Assembly: GCA_965262665.1 (NCBI GenBank)
Contig: CBDHFR010000004.1
Coordinates: forward strand, 1,054,001-1,118,000
DNA length: 64,000 nt
DNA from: CBDBND01 sp965262665
GTDB taxonomy: Bacteria; Pseudomonadota; Alphaproteobacteria; Rhodospirillales; Rhodospirillaceae
Direction: 5' to 3'
Shown in pieces: positions 17,895-27,261 of this stretch. The notes below the pieces were generated by a model. The model was not told the DNA's origin, searched no databases, and saw nothing but the letters and a program-made list of their open reading frames with translations. Every line of letters begins with the position of its first letter. Position 1 is the first letter of the stretch. The position numbers and the translations under genes are program-made.

Positions 17895-18950
17895 GTGAGA
17901 AGGTAACTCTCCACTTTTGCGGTGCAGGTCCAGATGGCCTTGTGCACCACCTCGGGTTCAAAGGTCTCAAGCAATCTCAGGACCTGGACATACTCTCGCT
18001 TGCCCGCCTTGCCCATGCGCGCTTCCAGGAGACGACGCAGAGTGGCAAAGCCATCCGGCAAAGCCCATCCCTGCAATGGGGCAGCCTGATCAAAGGCACC
18101 GATCTTCTTCTCCAGCAGGGGCAGATAGTGCATCGGATCGAAGGCCATGTCCTCACGTTGATAGGACCGTTGGTGGCGGGCAATCTCCTCGCCGCCAGCG
18201 CAGATCACAACCGTCTCCACATAGCCGCGCACCACAACCTCGTGATGCCCATAGGCTACCGGCACCGAGTAATCGTTGCCCCGGTAGCGCACCATCGATA
18301 GTGAGCTCACGCGCGTGCTCTGGATCTCACAGGCCTCAAAGGGATATTTGGGCAATGCGCACAGAACCGCCTTATCATCCACAAACCGGTCACCAATGGT
18401 TTGCTTGTGGCCGCGCAGCACATCTGACTGGCGCTGCAAGCACTGGTCAGCCAGAGAGGCGTTCAACGCATCGAAGCTTTCAAACCGTGGCTTCGGGACC
18501 ATGAAGTTGCGCCTGATATAGCCAACCATTCCCTCGACCTTACCCTTGTCATTGCCCTTGGCTGGTCGGCCAAACCGGTCCTTGAACAGATAGTGAGACT
18601 GGAGGGCCGGGAACATCTGCGTTCTCAGGCGGGTGCCGTCCCCGAGAATGCGGGCCACCGCCAGCTTGGTATTGTCGTACAGGATCGATTGGGGCACCCC
18701 GCCGAAGAAAGCGAACGCTGCAACATGTCCGTCACTGAACGCTTCGGAGGTCTCGCGAGGATAGGCCTTCACGAAGATCGCATCACTGTGGGGCAGATCG
18801 ACAACCAGGAAGTGGATCTTGCGTTCCGCCCCGCCAATCACCGCCAGAGCCTCACCAAAGTCAGCCTGGGCATGACCGGGCGCATGATGCAACGGCACAA
18901 ACACTTCCCGGGTGTGCCGGCGCACTTCGCAGATGTAATCCTTCACAATG

Positions 18951-20618
18951 CAGACCGTGTGAAAACTCTGGGTAGCGGGGATGGAGGTTTAGGTGACCAT
19001 GATTCGCGGTGATCCCACGTAATCTGGCGGTTTGGCGCCGGTAGCCCCGCGGAAGGGGCTCCAGGCCTCCATGGATCGATGTGCGGCGCTCGATTTTGAC
19101 CTGATTCCCGTCTCATGCCTTCGCGGCGGCGATCAGGGCGGGAACACCTACCAGCGAGATCGCGCGGCGGATGTTGTAAGCCAGCGCCGTGATGCTGAAC
19201 TCGCCGCGCACGTTCTCCAGCCGCCGGGTCAGGAAGGCACCCTGGCCCATCCATTGTTTGATTGAGCCGAAGGGATGCTCGACGCTTTCACGGCGCGCAT
19301 CGAGCAGCTCCGGGCGGGCCGCCAATCGTTCCGCCATACGCTCCAGGATCGCTTCGTCGACATAGCGCAGGACCCGACGGAAGTCGCTCTTCGTACACTT
19401 CGACTTGAGTTGGCACTCCTTGCACGCGGCGCGATTGGCGTAACTGGCGAAGATGAGATCGCGGCGCTTGCGCCTGCTGTGTAGCGCCAGGCGTTGGCCG
19501 TCGGGGCAGATGTAAATGTCCTTGCCGCCGTCATAGCGGAAGCGCTCCTTGGGAAAGAGCCCCTGGCTCACCGTTGATCCGCGCTGGGGCTTGGGCACAT
19601 GCGGCATGACGCCGGCATTCTCGCAGGCCTCGATATCCTCGATCTTGAAGTAGCCCGCATCGGCGACCGCGTCGATCCGATCAACGGCCAGGTTCCGCCG
19701 AGCTGCCACCGCCGTCTCGGCCAATAGACCGAGATCGCTGACCTTGTTATGGACCTGCTGCTCGGCGATCAGTTTGTGTTTGGCGTCCACCGCGATCTGG
19801 ATGTTGTAGCCGACACCGACCCGGGTCTCGGCGCGCATCGCCCGGCTGTCCGGATCCGTCAAAGAGAGCTGGCCCTCGCCACTCGCAGCCAGCGCGTCTC
19901 GATGTTCCTCAAACCGCTCACGCCGCCCTTGGATCGCAGCGATCTTCTCCTCGATATTCTCCACCTCGCCGTCGCCGTCGCCGGTGCCGCCCTCGTCTTG
20001 CCCGTCGGCCTCGTCGAGGCGGTCGAGATAACGCGACAACCTCTCGTCGCTCTCGGCCAACGCCTTCGCCAGCTTCGCTTTGGTGAAGTTCCGCTTCCGG
20101 CTGTTCACTGCCTTGATCCGTGTACCGTCAACCGCCACCAGCTCGCGTCCGAACAGCTCCAGTTCGTGGCATAGCTTCACGAACTCCCGAAATACCTGGC
20201 GGAACGCCGCCCGATTGATCCGCCGGAAATCGGCGATCGTCTTGAAGTCCGGCGACAAACGCCGCAACAGCCAGATCACTTCGAGATTACGCTTGCTCTC
20301 AGCCTCCAGCCGGCGGCTCGAACGTACCCGATTGAGATAGCCGTATATGTAGAGCTTCAGCAGGTCCGCCGGATCGTAGCCGGGACGACCCGTCGCCTTC
20401 GGCGCGGCGCGCTCGAAACCAGCGGCCGCTAGGTCCAAACCATCCACGAAAGCGTCGATGAAACGGACCGGGTTATCCCGGCCCACGTAATCGTCCACTG
20501 CTTCCGGCAGAAGCAGAACCTGAGAGCGGTCAATGCCAGGAATGTGTCTCATGGCGGACCCTAACATCGCCATGAGCCGGACGGAATCCCCCGCTACCCA
20601 GAGTTTTCACACAGTCTG
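18951..20618 (-). mobile_element. IS1182-family element nested in istA (1668 bp, AATG duplication)
   Basis: Inverted ends CAGACCGTGTGAAAACTCTG at 18951 and CAGACTGTGTGAAAACTCTG reversed at 20618. Flanked by AATG at 18947-18950 and 20619-20622. Excision with one AATG restores the istA reading frame. One intact transposase on the minus strand. Confidence 0.95.
19113..20573 (-). CDS. IS1182-family transposase
   Basis: A 486-residue intact transposase. N-terminal DUF772-type region (DYVGRDNPVRFIDAFVDGLD, then GRPGYDPADLLKLYIYGYLN and SPDFKTIADFRR); catalytic DDE residues in VAVDGTRIKAVNS, VADAGYFKIEDI and SVEHPFGSIKQWMG; a zinc-binding-like CKECQLKSKC stretch near residue 395. Start could be the ATG at 20573 or the one at 20552 (MRHIPGIDRS). 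Confidence 0.95.
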   Translation of the reverse strand: MAMLGSAMRHIPGIDRSQVLLLPEAVDDYVGRDNPVRFIDAFVDGLDLAAAGFERAAPKATGRPGYDPADLLKLYIYGYLNRVRSSRRLEAESKRNLEVIWLLRRLSPDFKTIADFRRINRAAFRQVFREFVKLCHELELFGRELVAVDGTRIKAVNSRKRNFTKAKLAKALAESDERLSRYLDRLDEADGQDEGGTGDGDGEVENIEEKIAAIQGRRERFEEHRDALAASGEGQLSLTDPDSRAMRAETRVGVGYNIQIAVDAKHKLIAEQQVHNKVSDLGLLAETAVAARRNLAVDRIDAVADAGYFKIEDIEACENAGVMPHVPKPQRGSTVSQGLFPKERFRYDGGKDIYICPDGQRLALHSRRKRRDLIFASYANRAACKECQLKSKCTKSDFRRVLRYVDEAILERMAERLAARPELLDARRESVEHPFGSIKQWMGQGAFLTRRLENVRGEFSITALAYNIRRAISLVGVPALIAAAKA

Positions 20619-21044
20619 AATGGTGTAGCCGCCCTCAAAGCCATACTCGGCGCGGAGCCGTTCAAAGATGCGCTTGGCCGTATGGCGCTGCTGCTTCGGA
20701 AGTGCTCTATCGTCCTCAAGGATCTGATCGATGAGCCCTGTGAACGGCCCCAACTTCGGACGACGGATCGGCTTGGTGCGCCGGTAACCAGGAGGCACGG
20801 CGTGCAACAAAATCTTCGCCACCGTCCGCCGGTCAATCCCAAACCGCCGCGCAGCTTCGCGTTGGGTCAACTTCTCATGGTGGCACGCAAGCCGAACCCG
20901 CCGATATAAATCCACAGTGTACATCCCCAAGCCTCCAGCCAGCGCAACCTGGCTTCAGAGACTAAAAAGACTGGCGTACTATTACGCCGCTACAGCGAGA
21001 TTACCCCGCCGTTCCTGTGGATCATTTTTGCACCGGCGTTCTCA

Positions 21045-21194
21045 GCCTTCAAGCAATGCCCGCTTCCATTGATGGATCAGCGTCGGGTGAACCCCGAACC
21101 GGCTGGCCAGCTCGGATACCGTCTCTTCGCCCTTCAGGGCTTCGAGGGCCACTTTCGCCTTGAATTCCGCCGAGTGCTGCTTGCGTTTCGACAT
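21045..21194 (-). pseudogene. IS3-family OrfA, N-terminal fragment
   Basis: ATG 21194 gives SKRKQHSAEFKAKVALEALK, then GEETVSELASRFGVHPTLIH, an IS3-type helix-turn-helix, ending at LLEG where IS21 begins at 21044. The outer end (CTCCCCGGAAATCGG, minus strand) lies near 21230. Confidence 0.85.
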
Positions 21195-21282
21195 CTCTGA
21201 TCTCCTTCTTATCGAAGATCAGCAGACAACAAATCGTAGCTTACGTCAGTGTCCGATTTCCGGGGAGTAGCTCACCGTAGCT

Positions 21283-22133
21283 ATGTTAACGCACCAGCAA
21301 TCAATAAGTTTCACAATGCAACTCAAAGCAGTGAAAACGCACCAACAGAGTCGCGCAACGCGCTGGTTTGATGTGGGAAATGCCATGGCAACTCTACTGT
21401 ACGTTAGCCCGGAGGTACCGCCCCCTGTGCGGCAATCGCAACCAGATGTGCCACAAAAACGTTATTGGTCTGCAGAGAACGTACAACATGTGGTGACTCT
21501 TATGACGACCGCAGCAAAATATACCGTCACACCCAAAGAAGTTGTAAAGCGGTTTCTCTACGATGTCGTGGACGTGGTGAGAAAACCTATCCCGTTTGGG
21601 AGAAGCGGCTCCTGACCTTTCTCGAAGATACGGCGATGGATTTTGAAGAGCGCCGGCGTATTTTCGAAATTCAACCAGTTCGCCACTACTATTATGCAGT
21701 AGTTGTCGGTTTAGAAGTTGCCAAGATCAGGTCCCAGTTCCCAACCGAGATTGCCGAAGATCTCTTGGCCGAAATCAATGAGCTCGTCGATAGACTGGCA
21801 GATCGTAATGACCAGTTGGTGTCTGATCTGGTGTTTGAAATCATGCAAAAGGTTCAAGCTGTAGAGATAGACGATACGAAGAAACCCCATGATATCGCCA
21901 TGAAACGTATCGCAGAGTTGCTGCACCTGACGACGGCAGAGGCAACGAAGGACCTAACCAAAGACATCGTTTTTAGGCAGGACATGGGACAACCGATCGC
22001 TCTTTCCGTTCGTCATTGGTGGAAAATGTTTAAGAACAGCTGCCAACTGGCCGATACCGTTCCCTCCCCCACACAGCGTGTCGCGAAGGCTCCAAGCCAG
22101 CCACAAACGTTTCGGATCGCCGCCGCTCACTAA
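21283..22133 (+). pseudogene. Hypothetical protein, apparently frameshifted
   Basis: Two adjoining frames look like one gene. The first (to about 21575) ends VTPKEVVKRFLYDVVDVV; the second continues naturally from about 21577 as EKTYPVWEKRLLTFLEDTA and stops at 22133. A one-base indel in GTGGTGAGAAAACC (near 21573-21583) would join them into about 280 residues, rich in acidic and helical segments (LAEINELVDRLADRND, then IMQKVQAVEI). No signal peptide or known motif. If the frames are separate genes, the second could start at ATG 21636. Function unknown. Confidence 0.5.
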
Positions 22134-22149
22134 TCGAGCAAAACCCACT

Positions 22150-23389
22150 CTATACCATCGTGTTCTCAGCACGTTTGCCAGCAACAAAAGAGAACCAGGC
22201 CAACAATGCAGCGATCAGCATAAATATGGCGAGCGGATACGGTGTACCGTTTTGCCAGCTCCCCGAAACTTGCGCAAATAGGGCAGCCACTCCCAATTGA
22301 ATGAACGACGTGAGGCCGGATGCGGTCCCCGCAAGTTCGGGATAGACGCTGATGGCACCGGCATTCGAATTTGGCAACGCCATGCCATTGGCGACGCCCA
22401 TGATGGTGATGGGAAGAAAAATGGTCAGCGGATGCCAGAGGTCTATGGACAGAAGGAGGACGATGGGCGCCGTTGAAGCAATGGCGATGATTGTGCCGAT
22501 ACGGATCATCGGGTCTATGCCAACACGTTCTGAATAGCGATTGGCCAAGACCGTTCCTGACAAATAACCGATCGTCGACAGCAGAAAATAAAGCCCGTAC
22601 CCAGTTGCGCTGACGCCCATCACCGTTATCACGGCATACGGTGCCGCCGCCAGGAATACGTAAAACATTGAGATCATAAACGCGCTTTGAAAAGCATAGG
22701 CACGATAGGCGGGAGCCGCCAAGAGCGTTTTGAACCCTGCCACCATGCTGCCAATGCCGAACACGGTTCCGGATTGGGGTTTATGGGTCTCCGGCATGCC
22801 GAAAACGATGAGACCAAGCAGGAGCCCGGCGAAAACGACAGTCGCTGCGACGTTTCCGCGCCAGCCAAAGCCATCGACAAGAAATCCACCAAGCGTCGGT
22901 GCAATCATTGGAGCGACGACCATGACCGCGATCAAACCGGCGAGGACCGCTGCCGCCCGTTCTCGTCCGTCAGAGATCGCGCACAGCCGCCCGCGCGATG
23001 ACCACACCTGCGGCGCTGCCGAGGGCTTGAATGAAACGACCAAGAATCAGGGTGACGATACTATTGGCGAAGAGGCAAAGCACGGTTCCGGCAAAGAACA
23101 GGATCATGCCGCCGATGAGGGACGGCCGCCGGCCGAATCGATCCGACAAAGGCCCGTAGACGAGGGTAGCCAGCGCAGTCACAAACAACGGCAAGCTGAC
23201 GGTTAACTGCACTTCCGCCGCCGAAACGCCAAATGCGGCCTGTACCGCTGGAAGTGCGGGGAGAAAAATCTGAATTGTAAAGGCGCTGGCCGCGATGGTG
23301 GTCGCGAGAACGCCTTTAATCAGACGTTCGTTTTCGATTGCGGGTGCTACGGCAGCTGATGACGATGTTTCCGGATCGGAGTCCTTCAT
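22150..23389 (-). pseudogene. Bcr/CflA-type drug exporter (MFS), frameshifted
   Basis: The N-terminal half (ATG 23389) reads ATTIAASAFTIQIFLPALPA, then PLSDRFGRRPSLIGGM, the MFS loop 2-3 signature, to IARAAVRDL, where a stop appears at about 22970. The C-terminal half resumes in another frame at DGRERAAAVLAGLIAVMVVA and runs to 22150. Joined, it would be about 405 residues with 12 membrane helices, the normal Bcr/CflA length. One indel near 22975 separates the halves. Family role: proton-driven export of drugs or other small molecules at the inner membrane. It follows the racemase-family gene with a short gap. Confidence 0.85.
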
Positions 23390-23406
23390 CTTAGTCCCGG
23401 CTGCAG

Positions 23407-24276
23407 TCAAAACAATTTAGCACGCCGCCTGTTAGCATCACTTTCTTCGGCCGCTTCCTGGGCTATTACGCAGACTTCACAATCACCACCCAAATCCACG
23501 TTGCCCTGCCCCGAGATTAATGATCCGACAGCGGTCAAGTTATCCGGATTGGGTTTGGGGAAGGCTACATCGCTGTGGCGAATACCAAGTGTCAGCATTG
23601 CTTCGGCGGTTTTGTAACCGGTCCGCAAGGACTCCAAGACCGGAACGGATGCCCTTTGCGCAATTTCCGGACCAACAGGCGCCATACACGTGCAGCCCAA
23701 CATGATCGCATCCGCTCCATCTTCAGAGACCGCGGATTCGATGGCCGCGACAATACGATCTTTAAGGGACTGATTATGATTTTTAAGACCAGTTACCGCT
23801 GCACCGGCACCTTCGACACCGGCCACGTCTTCATCGGCTAAAACGTTGCGAATGGAGACGCAACGGCTCTCCATAGCGCAACTGCGCAACCGTTCGTGAT
23901 AGATAAAATTCAGTTTTGGAGGCCAAATGGTGACGATGGAAAATTTTCGGCCAATATTGCAGCACATAGCCATGGTCGCCTCACCAGCGCCAACGACCAC
24001 CATATCCGTCGCCGAGCGCATTTCATCAATACCGTAGTCACCGACCGTGTTGATAAAAACCGCATCGAAGCCTGCCTTATCCGCTTCAATGGCACAGTCG
24101 ACATAAGCCAGTGCCGTTAGTCCACGATCGTAAGGGGTCATGGGAAAAGTCCGGAGCCGGGTTTCGATCAACTCTGGAGTAAATCCTTGAGCGGCGATTT
24201 CAATTATGGGCGACGGAGGAATGTTGTTACCTGTGGGTGATGCGCCCGTTCCGATGACGCCGATACGGTAGACCAT
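23407..24276 (-). CDS. Asp/Glu/hydantoin racemase-family protein
   Basis: A 289-residue protein. N-terminus RIGVIGTGASPTGNNIPPSP; GDYGIDEMRSATDMVVVGAG EATMAM in two halves corresponds to the region after the first catalytic Cys; MLGCTCMAPVGPEIA carries the second Cys (C195). At the first catalytic position the sequence is FINTVGDYG (T77) rather than the usual C-x-x-D-x-G, so two-base racemisation is doubtful and it may act as an isomerase or decarboxylase-like relative. It lies four bases from the aminotransferase gene, suggesting an operon for an amino-acid-like substrate with the exporter downstream. Confidence 0.85.
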   Translation of the reverse strand: MVYRIGVIGTGASPTGNNIPPSPIIEIAAQGFTPELIETRLRTFPMTPYDRGLTALAYVDCAIEADKAGFDAVFINTVGDYGIDEMRSATDMVVVGAGEATMAMCCNIGRKFSIVTIWPPKLNFIYHERLRSCAMESRCVSIRNVLADEDVAGVEGAGAAVTGLKNHNQSLKDRIVAAIESAVSEDGADAIMLGCTCMAPVGPEIAQRASVPVLESLRTGYKTAEAMLTLGIRHSDVAFPKPNPDNLTAVGSLISGQGNVDLGGDCEVCVIAQEAAEESDANRRRAKLF

Positions 24277-24280
24277 GGGA

Positions 24281-25390
24281 TTATCCTTTGTAGTAGTCGG
24301 TTAGCGCTTCGGCAAACACGGCCATTTGCTCGACAGTACCCATGCTGACGCGACACCATGTTTCATAGGGGGCGTAAGACCGTCCCACCATCATATTCTT
24401 TTTGCGCATGGCCGCCGCAAATTCACGCACAGACCCACCGGTATCGAACAGAACAAAATTGGCCTTGGACGGCGTGAAGGGCAGGCCGTTTCTTTCAAAC
24501 GCGTCTTGTGTCAACGCCACACATTCCTGAATCTTAGTCTTGCTGTAGGTCTGGAATTCATCATCCTGATAACTGGCGATAGCCGCCTGGAGACCCATGA
24601 CGTTCAAAAAACTCATCTGTAAGGGGCGCAAGCGCTTGATCAGATCAGCGCGTGCGATGGCATAGCCCACACGTAATCCGGCCATTCCGTGAATTTTTGA
24701 GAACGTCCGGGCAAGAATAACGTTCTTCCCCGCCTTAACCTGATCGATCATGGCGTTGTGGCGCGGATCGTCCAGGAGATCTACGTAGGCTTCATCGACA
24801 AAAACAGTTGCCCGCGGTTCAACGGTGTTGATGAAGGACCGCAGGGTATCCGCATCCACCAAAGTGCCCGTGGGATTGTTGGGATTGCAGACGTAGACCA
24901 AGCTGGTCCGATCACTGATCCGGCTTGCCATAGCGACCAAATCGTGCACCATGTTCTCGTCTAGGTCGACTTCGTGCACTGTTCCACCCGTGTTCCGTAC
25001 ATAGCCAACCAGCATGGAAAACGTCGGCCGCGCGGCCACAATTTCGCCTTCCATGCCAAAGCTCAAGCCTGCCATTTTCAACAGTTCGCCGGACCCGGCC
25101 GTGATCAGAACGTTGTCTGTATCCACACCCTCCTTAGCAGCAATGAGCGTGCGCAGCTCGCGACTTCCTGACGTGGCATACATCCAGCCGTCGGCGCGAG
25201 CTTTGATCATCGCGTCCTGCGCGCGGGCGGAAGGGCCATAAGGGTTTTCATTGGCCACCAGCCTGACGGGGCCGGAATAGGTGGAGGCCTTCGCCTGAGT
25301 CGACGTGCCGATAGCCAAACCGGCCGCCGTCAAACCAGCAACAGCTCCCGTAGACTGAAAGAGAGTCCTGCGATCAATTGCTAAGGGCAT
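24281..25390 (-). CDS. Tat-exported class I/II (HisC-like) aminotransferase
   Basis: From ATG 25390, with an AGGAG site, 369 residues. The N-terminus is a twin-arginine signal (DRRTLFQSTGAVAGLTAAGL, cleavage near QAKA, residue 34). Fold-type I PLP enzyme: NENPYGPS (substrate loop), VCNPNNPTGT, VDEAYVDL, and Schiff-base lysine K232 in ARTFSKIHGMAGLRVGYA. HisC-type enzymes act in the cytoplasm; a Tat signal implies folding with PLP inside the cell and action in the periplasm. Neighbours: racemase-family protein (downstream) and secreted MBL hydrolase (upstream). The substrate cannot be read from sequence. Confidence 0.9.
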   Translation of the reverse strand: MPLAIDRRTLFQSTGAVAGLTAAGLAIGTSTQAKASTYSGPVRLVANENPYGPSARAQDAMIKARADGWMYATSGSRELRTLIAAKEGVDTDNVLITAGSGELLKMAGLSFGMEGEIVAARPTFSMLVGYVRNTGGTVHEVDLDENMVHDLVAMASRISDRTSLVYVCNPNNPTGTLVDADTLRSFINTVEPRATVFVDEAYVDLLDDPRHNAMIDQVKAGKNVILARTFSKIHGMAGLRVGYAIARADLIKRLRPLQMSFLNVMGLQAAIASYQDDEFQTYSKTKIQECVALTQDAFERNGLPFTPSKANFVLFDTGGSVREFAAAMRKKNMMVGRSYAPYETWCRVSMGTVEQMAVFAEALTDYYKG

Positions 25391-25418
25391 TGAATGCTCC
25401 TTTGTTGGCAATGTGTTC

Positions 25419-26327
25419 CTACTTGGTCAAGCTATTGTAAACATTTTGCACCACGAAGGCTGGCCCCATGAAACCGCTGGACCATTTTTCGTCGAGGTCT
25501 TCGGTAATTTTGTCTTCCAGCATTGCGTTAACAGTTTTCCCGTCATCGATTCCGCTTTGGACCCGGTCACGCAAGGCCACAAGCATGGCGTGATACTCTT
25601 CCAAGTCCGCGCGGCTAGCTAATCGGCCATGCCCCGGCATGATCGTTGTGTCTGCATTGGAGGCCGCCAGAACATCTGCCGCCACCTGGATCATGCCAAG
25701 GAAGTCACCACCGCTGCTGAGATCAAAGAACGGGTAGGCCTCAGAAAAGTACGTATCTCCCATGTGATAGATGTCCGTTTCCTTGAAGTGAATAAGCGCA
25801 TCACCATCCGTATGGGCGGGGTTGAGTCGCTTCCCCACAATCGTATAGCCGTTCATATGAAACGTGATTTCATCATTGAACGTGATTACGGGCAAAGCAT
25901 CCGGCGGAGAGGCTTCAATAGTATTGCCGGAGAATGCGCTGGTTTGGTCCACGCTCATGCGCGCATAAACGTTGTCCTGGGCGACAATAGTCACGCCCAT
26001 CTTGCCGAAATTTTCGTTACCGCCTGTATGATCGGCATGCCAGTGGGTGTTGATAAGAAACTTGATCGGCTGATCAGTTAATTCGCGAACCGCAGCAACG
26101 ATCTTTTCCGTCAGAGGTGCATACTGATCGTCGATGAGAAAAACGCCATCGTCACCGATGCAAACACCTATGTTTCCCCCCTGCCCTATCAGCATAAAAA
26201 GGCCATCGGCCACCGGAACGGTTTGAATCTGTACGCTGTCAAAATCCGGCTGTTGCGCTAGTGAAGAAAAGGTCGATGTGAAACTCAGGGCCAAAGCCAA
26301 GAACATGGTTTCAATTGTGTTTTTCAT
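25419..26327 (-). CDS. Secreted metallo-beta-lactamase-fold hydrolase
   Basis: Start ATG 26327 (GAGGAA upstream) gives 302 residues with a Sec signal peptide (MKNTIETMFLALALSFTSTF, cleavage near LAQ). Zinc ligands: HWHADH (95-100), H in NPAHTDGDA, D in HMGDTYF and H in MPGHGRLA, the full MBL set. The active-site arrangement THWHADHTGGNE is shared by quinoprotein-relay and B3-like periplasmic hydrolases; it need not be an antibiotic resistance enzyme. It lies 28 bases upstream of the aminotransferase, so probably one transcript. Confidence 0.9.
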   Translation of the reverse strand: MKNTIETMFLALALSFTSTFSSLAQQPDFDSVQIQTVPVADGLFMLIGQGGNIGVCIGDDGVFLIDDQYAPLTEKIVAAVRELTDQPIKFLINTHWHADHTGGNENFGKMGVTIVAQDNVYARMSVDQTSAFSGNTIEASPPDALPVITFNDEITFHMNGYTIVGKRLNPAHTDGDALIHFKETDIYHMGDTYFSEAYPFFDLSSGGDFLGMIQVAADVLAASNADTTIMPGHGRLASRADLEEYHAMLVALRDRVQSGIDDGKTVNAMLEDKITEDLDEKWSSGFMGPAFVVQNVYNSLTK

Positions 26328-26414
26328 ATCGTCATTCCTCTGGTGCAGCACAGCGTTTAAGCATGCCAGATGGACCAACCCCGGACAACGGGCGGGCAAT
26401 GTCCACTCGGTCTT

Positions 26415-26834
26415 TTACGCACTAGTGATCGAAACGGGAACGAAAGAACCTGATTCTGGATTCATCTCGAACGCCCTAAGTTCACCAGTTCGGCCGTTGT
26501 CGACCGGAGCAATGACCCAGATCTGGCCAGTTTCCATTGCCATCTCCTCATCATGGCGAGACGGTTCCGCCAGGCCATTGGGGTGTGAATGGTAGTGTCC
26601 GACGAGACGATGGTCCGATCCCCTTAATTTTCGAATCCAGTCGAACTGAATCTGTGGATCAATAAAAAATCTGTCCTTTGACTTCGCTTGGTTCCTAGTC
26701 GGAACAACGTTTGTGACAGAAACGGTTTTTTCGCCGCGCCCGATAAGAAGTCCGCAACACTCGTTTGGATATGCTTTTGCCGACTCATCCCTAACCATGC
26801 CGACTTGATCGTGCGATAGAACAAGCACAGTCAT
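26415..26834 (-). CDS. Mov34/MPN/PAD-1 (JAMM) metallopeptidase-family protein
   Basis: A 139-residue single-domain JAMM protein. Motif complete: E25 in NECCGLLIG, H82-S-H84-P, S92 and D95 in PSRHDEE. Bacterial members deconjugate ubiquitin-like or sulfur-carrier proteins or cleave cysteine adducts. It overlaps the DUF6476-like gene start region by four bases. In many alphaproteobacteria a JAMM gene sits beside DUF6476 and rluA-family genes, as here. Substrate unknown. Confidence 0.88.
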   Translation of the reverse strand: MTVLVLSHDQVGMVRDESAKAYPNECCGLLIGRGEKTVSVTNVVPTRNQAKSKDRFFIDPQIQFDWIRKLRGSDHRLVGHYHSHPNGLAEPSRHDEEMAMETGQIWVIAPVDNGRTGELRAFEMNPESGSFVPVSITSA

Positions 26835-27181
26835 TGTGCAGGTTGGTTTGTGGATGAAGGACGAGCACCGCCGGCATTTAGGGCTATTTCACCCATCAGC
26901 TTCACGGTTTGCGGATCAATGAGGAAGACCCTTGGCGGAACGCCGCCACCCGAAACGGAAACAGCGGTCCATCCGTTGACGGCTGTTACCTGTTCTATGA
27001 CTGATCCAGCAGGCTGCTTGAGATCGACCAGACCAAATGCCCGTTCTGCCCGATTTGTCACAGAATCTGCCGTTTGATCGTCGGATTTGTGCCAACCCAG
27101 AGATAATCCAACCACCAAAACCCCGAGCAACGCGATGAACATACCGGTCATCACCATCACCAGTATTTTGGCGCCATTCAT
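26831..27181 (-). CDS. DUF6476-like small membrane protein
   Basis: From ATG 27181 a 116-residue protein: one N-terminal membrane helix (ILVMVMTGMFIALLGVLVVG), then a hydrophilic part with VFLIDPQTVKLMGEI. Position between a JAMM gene and the divergent rluD gene matches the DUF6476 family in Rhodospirillales and relatives. No catalytic motif. Anchored in the inner membrane with a short periplasmic domain. Confidence 0.65.
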   Translation of the reverse strand: MNGAKILVMVMTGMFIALLGVLVVGLSLGWHKSDDQTADSVTNRAERAFGLVDLKQPAGSVIEQVTAVNGWTAVSVSGGGVPPRVFLIDPQTVKLMGEIALNAGGARPSSTNQPAQ

Positions 27182-27261
27182 TGCACAGGTTCCCCAATTG
27201 GTTGGGGTGTCGTAAAACCCGGTGACAGAGCGCAGATGAACAGGTCCATGACGGTACACCT

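Larger units (their letters stand above)
16701..17932 (+). mobile_element. IS3-family element nested in istA (1232 bp)
   Basis: Imperfect inverted ends: TGGACTGGTACCGGTAAAAT at 16701 and, reversed, TGGACCTGCACCGCAAAAGT at 17932. It encodes orfA and orfB with an ATGA overlap and an A7 run before it. A clean 3-4 bp target duplication is not evident (CGGAG on the left, GATGG on the right). Distinct from the 1.5-kb IS3 pair at 5171 and 54797. Confidence 0.9.
16518..20930 (-). pseudogene. istA: IS21 transposase IstA, interrupted twice
   Basis: Three pieces. N-terminus 20930-20619: YRRVRLACHHEKLTQREAAR and GIDRRTVAKIL (helix-turn-helix), ending GGYTI. Middle 18950-17933: KDYICEVRRHTREVFVPLHH, then HAQADFGEA (first catalytic D) and FLVVDLPHSDAIFVKAYP. 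C-terminus 16700-16518: LGAIGYDAVKHLVLCRIERR to NGQ. Removing IS1182 and one CATT restores GGYTIVKDY exactly; removing IS3 joins HKAI to LRDALYLG. Without insertions it would be a normal IstA of about 500 residues. Confidence 0.9.
15570..21044 (-). mobile_element. IS21-family element with nested IS3 and IS1182 insertions
   Basis: Left end TGTCAACGCCGG at 15570, right end CACCGGCGTTCTCA at 21031-21044. Removing the IS3 (1232 bp) and the IS1182 (1668 bp plus 4-bp duplication) leaves about 2.57 kb, the usual IS21 size. It encodes istA and istB on the minus strand. It sits between a DUF1838-like fragment and a truncated IS3 orfA. Confidence 0.88.
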
